Source: Terriglobia bacterium (lineage in GTDB: Bacteria > Acidobacteriota > Terriglobia > Bryobacterales > Bryobacteraceae). Taken from it: a DNA stretch of 64,000 nt. Below, piece by piece: positions 61,382-64,000 of this stretch (positions are counted from its first letter, which is position 1; every line of letters begins with the position of its first letter). Location: positions 1 to 64,000 of the forward strand of contig JAJPJN010000100.1 of NCBI GenBank assembly GCA_021324185.1, in the 5' to 3' direction. The position numbers and the translations under genes were made by a program. The notes below the pieces were generated by a model that was not told the origin of the DNA, did no database searches, and saw nothing but the letters and a program-made list of their open reading frames with translations.

Positions 61382-62569
61382 ATGCCTTCTGCAACCAAAC
61401 AGGACTATTACCAGACACTCGGGGTGAACCGTAACGCGGATACCGAAGAGATTCGGAAGTCCTATCGGAAGCTGGCGCGGAAATATCATCCGGATCTGAA
61501 TCCGGGCGATAAAGCGGCTGAAGAGCGGTTCAAGAAAGTTCAGGAAGCCTACGATGTTTTAAGCGACGACGAGAAGCGGAAGGTCTACGATCAATACGGT
61601 TTTTACTCGCCGAATATTCCGCCGAACGGTGCGCCAGGCGGTGGCCCGGGAGGCGGCCCGAATTTCAGTGGATTTGATTTCAGCGAATTCATGCGCCAGC
61701 AGCAGCGGCAAGGTGGCGGGGGCGCGGCTGAAAATGAAGGATTCCGTTTTCGCGACATTTTCAGCGATCTGTTCGGCGGTAGCCGCGCACGCGCGACAAC
61801 GCCCGAACCGGAGCGCGGCGCCGATCTCGAATACGGGCTGAATGTCGATTTCTGGCAGGCTATTCGCGGGACACAGGTGAAACTGAATATCCGGCGCCAG
61901 GAGACTTGCGAGACGTGTCATGGCACGGGATCGGCCGGCAGTAATGTTGCGGTTTGCCCGGAGTGCGACGGCACGGGAACGGTGACGCAGATGGCCGGCG
62001 CCATGAAATTCAATTTGAGTTGTCCGCGCTGCGGAGGATCGGGACGGCTGAAGAATACCTGCCCGACGTGCCGGGGTGAGGGAACGGTCTCGCGTCCGGA
62101 GACGGTGGAAGTTCGCATCCCCGCGGGGGTTGCTTCGGGGTCACGCTTGCGTGTCGCCGGAAAGGGCAATGCGGGCGTGGCAGGCGGGCCGCCCGGCGAT
62201 CTGTATATTACGGTGCGGGTCGAAGAGCATCCGTTTTTCAAGCGCTCCGGCGACAACATTGAAGTGCAGATCCCGCTCAGCGTCAGTGAGGCGGGGCTGG
62301 GCGCGAAGATCGAGGTGCCCACAATTGACGGGCGCGCGCTGCTAAAAATCCCGCAGGGAACCCAGAATGGGCAGAAGTTCCGGCTGCGCGAAAAAGGCGT
62401 TTTCAACAGCCGGAAGAATACGCGCGGGGACGAAATTGTGGAGGTGGTGCTGCGCGCTCCGGATATCCACGATGAACGGACGCGCGAGCTGTTGCGTGAA
62501 CTGGCGCAGGTCCAAAAGGAAGATGTGCGATCGGAGATTTGGAGCAAGGTGCAGACTCCCGCTGCTTAG
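61382..62569 (+). CDS. dnaJ: Chaperone DnaJ (Hsp40, type I)
   Basis: 395 residues. J domain 8-75 with HPD at 36-38; Gly/Phe-rich linker ([20 protein letters not shown] region, about 88-125); a zinc domain with four CXXCXGXG-like repeats starting [24 protein letters not shown] and CPTCRGEG (about 178-240); and a C-terminal peptide-binding region. It stimulates DnaK ATPase and delivers clients. Start 86 nt after dnaK, beyond the attenuator-like hairpin. hspR follows after 7 nt. Confidence 0.96.
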   Translation: MPSATKQDYYQTLGVNRNADTEEIRKSYRKLARKYHPDLNPGDKAAEERFKKVQEAYDVLSDDEKRKVYDQYGFYSPNIPPNGAPGGGPGGGPNFSGFDFSEFMRQQQRQGGGGAAENEGFRFRDIFSDLFGGSRARATTPEPERGADLEYGLNVDFWQAIRGTQVKLNIRRQETCETCHGTGSAGSNVAVCPECDGTGTVTQMAGAMKFNLSCPRCGGSGRLKNTCPTCRGEGTVSRPETVEVRIPAGVASGSRLRVAGKGNAGVAGGPPGDLYITVRVEEHPFFKRSGDNIEVQIPLSVSEAGLGAKIEVPTIDGRALLKIPQGTQNGQKFRLREKGVFNSRKNTRGDEIVEVVLRAPDIHDERTRELLRELAQVQKEDVRSEIWSKVQTPAA

Positions 62570-62576
62570 GTGAAGT

Positions 62577-63008
62577 ATGACGAAGAGCAAAAACAAAGCG
62601 GCATACATGATTTCGGCAGTGGCCGAGCAATACTCGATCCATCCGCAGACGCTGCGGCTGTACGAGCGCGAGGGCTTATTGGCGCCGTCGCGCAGCGAAG
62701 GAAATACGCGCCTCTATACGGATGAAGACCTGGAGCGGCTGGAAGTGATTTTGAAGCTCACGCGCGAGTTGGGCGTGAACCTGGCCGGCGTCGAGATCAT
62801 CCTGAACATGCGCGAAAAGATGGAAGCGATGCAGCGGCAGATTCAGGAGTTCATTGGAACCTTGAATCAGGAGCTATCGCAGCGCGCGGCGCAGCGGCCC
62901 GTTGAACAGGGAAATTCTTTGATGCCGGTGATTCAGATCAATTCAGTGACACGGCAGAGCGCGGAAAATCCAAAGCGGAGCGGGGAAGGCAAGCGCCGCG
63001 CGCGATAA
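62577..63008 (+). CDS. hspR: Heat-shock repressor HspR (MerR family)
   Basis: 143 residues. AVAEQYSIHPQTLRLYEREG (13-32) is a MerR-type winged HTH with wording close to HspR of actinobacteria, and LAPSRSEGNTRLYTDEDLER is the wing. An amphipathic dimerisation helix follows at about 80-105. HspR represses dnaK operons by binding HAIR sites with DnaK as co-repressor. A HAIR-like site lies before dnaK in this window, consistent with autoregulation. The C-terminal tail is Arg-rich and non-conserved. Confidence 0.9.
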   Translation: MTKSKNKAAYMISAVAEQYSIHPQTLRLYEREGLLAPSRSEGNTRLYTDEDLERLEVILKLTRELGVNLAGVEIILNMREKMEAMQRQIQEFIGTLNQELSQRAAQRPVEQGNSLMPVIQINSVTRQSAENPKRSGEGKRRAR

Positions 63009-63022
63009 GATACGCGACATTA

Positions 63023-64000
63023 CTAAGTCTTTTTCAAAACTTCCCACAGAGAAACCAACGCTGCTGTTCTCGTCGGGATTAAAGCCATCACAACGGAAAG
63101 GGCGAAGCAGGCGGCGGAGATCGCAATCGCGTGGGCTGTGGACCATGTCAAGTCCCCAAGCAGTTCGCTCGATATATGCCTTCCTAACAACACCCATAAC
63201 GGCGCAGATAAGATGAGGCCGATAACAGCGCTCCATGCCGCGCGGCCGATGACCATCTTTCTGATCGAGAAAAGGGACGCCCCAACACAGATTCTGATGG
63301 CCAGCTCACGGCGCCTGGCGGCGATGAAATAGGTCAGAGAAGCGTAAAGGCCCAGGTAAGAAACAATCGCCATCCCCAGCGCGCCCCGGCCAGCGCGACA
63401 TAGCTCCGTTGTGCTTCTCTCCGGAATGCCGCCTTGGTCATTTCACCTGCATCGTAAACGCCTTGGACGCTCATGCCCGGGAGTTGAGCCGTCACCTGCG
63501 GCTCGATCGCTGTTCTAAACGCATTCGGCGATAATCTGCCCCTGACAACAAGATTTGGAGTGAAGTCCATCAGCCCGTTCGAGTAGAAAGAGCGATAGAT
63601 GGACGGGAGCGCTGCCGTGGTGTGCTCTGGTGAGCGCATGTCCTGGACAATTCCAACTACGAATGCGGGCTGCACATGGGAAGGGAGGCCGCTGAAGGTT
63701 GGAAATATAAGATTCACCGGGCGGTTCAAAGGGTCCTGATTCGGCCAAAGCTCTCGCGCCAGTGCGTCATTGATCACTACTTCGCGCCCGTTTCCGTGCG
63801 GAGAAAAACCTCTCCCGCGGACAATTCCCGTTCCCATGGTTTTGAAAAAGCCCGGACTGACGATGTGCTCGCGGACCTGTGCGGTGCTGCTAATCCGGTG
63901 CCGTCGCCGCGCGCAATAGATGGCGGTGCGCCTTTCTCTCTTTCGAATGGCGTAGCGGATGTGTACGCCGCATTATCGACGCCCGGGACTCTTTCCACCA
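63023..64000 (-). pseudogene. Frameshifted ADOP-type (MacB/FtsX-like) ABC permease, 5' end beyond window
   Basis: Three minus-strand frames read as successive parts of one acidobacterial permease. The first (to about 63925) includes VERPGVDNAAYTSATPF-like residues; the second carries HIVSPGFFKTMGTGIVRGRG and INDALARELWP; the third has LGLYASLTYFIAARRRELAI and ends in SLWEVLKKT with membrane helices. The first break lies near 63920 and the second near 63375, where removing two bases from GCGCGCTGG restores FtsX wording. Two shifts make inactivation likely unless they are sequencing errors. Convergent with hspR. Confidence 0.75.

Noticed and set aside
1-64000. CRISPR arrays, rRNA, tRNA and insertion sequences
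   Set aside because: No spaced direct-repeat array, cloverleaf, rRNA-like block or transposase was recognised anywhere in the window.

Overview
The window (about 58% G+C by eye, densely packed, no rRNA or tRNA gene recognised) looks like a chromosomal segment of an acidobacterium, most likely of the Bryobacter/Solibacter type. This is inference from gene content: two very long Oar-like TonB-dependent receptors with a carboxypeptidase-regulatory N-terminal domain, a decayed MacB/FtsX-type 'ADOP' permease, several Tat-exported sugar-processing proteins, a multihaem cytochrome with TPR repeats, and a dnaK-dnaJ-hspR heat-shock cluster. No genome comparison was possible.

Layout. 0-2.4 kb: end of an unknown gene, an inositol-monophosphatase-type phosphatase, a small membrane protein and YgfZ. 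2.4-14 kb: a GH13 amylase, a Tat-exported TIM-barrel isomerase, a large PIG-L deacetylase next to an Oar-like receptor, and a divergent seven-haem cytochrome c with TPR. 14-18 kb: a tight operon of APC permease, PfkB sugar kinase and GH4 glycosidase. 18-24.5 kb: small stress-type and secreted proteins, an amidohydrolase, and two polytopic GT39/83-like membrane proteins.

24.6-43 kb is a surface-polysaccharide locus. It holds a complete rfbF-rfbG-rfbH route to CDP-4-keto-3,6-dideoxyglucose, a short-chain epimerase/reductase, a GmhA-like SIS isomerase, a Tat-exported GH38-like enzyme, a SAF-less NeuB homologue with a KdsC-like phosphatase, an acetolactate-synthase-like ThDP enzyme, FkbM and class I methyltransferases, GT2 and GT4 glycosyltransferases, and a YbhN-type membrane protein. 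rfbFGH plus an acetolactate-synthase-like enzyme recalls yersiniose biosynthesis (YerE), so a branched-chain dideoxy sugar is the leading hypothesis. A secreted protein with phage tail-fibre-like sequence sits inside the locus.

43-54 kb: a second Oar-like receptor divergent from an HTH-plus-molybdate-binding-like regulator, a zinc-ribbon methyltransferase, and a 1246-residue secreted protein preceded by a terminator-like hairpin in its leader. 52.9-58 kb: phosphoketolase and acetate kinase (translationally coupled), a SRPBCC-like protein and a DUF2961 protein on one strand. 58-63 kb: DUF1440, an orphan ModA, then dnaK-dnaJ-hspR with a HAIR-like operator over a good sigma-70 promoter. The window ends in a frameshifted ADOP permease.

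Several genes lack a Shine-Dalgarno sequence and carry a TANNNT hexamer 5-8 nt before the start codon, which suggests frequent leaderless transcription.
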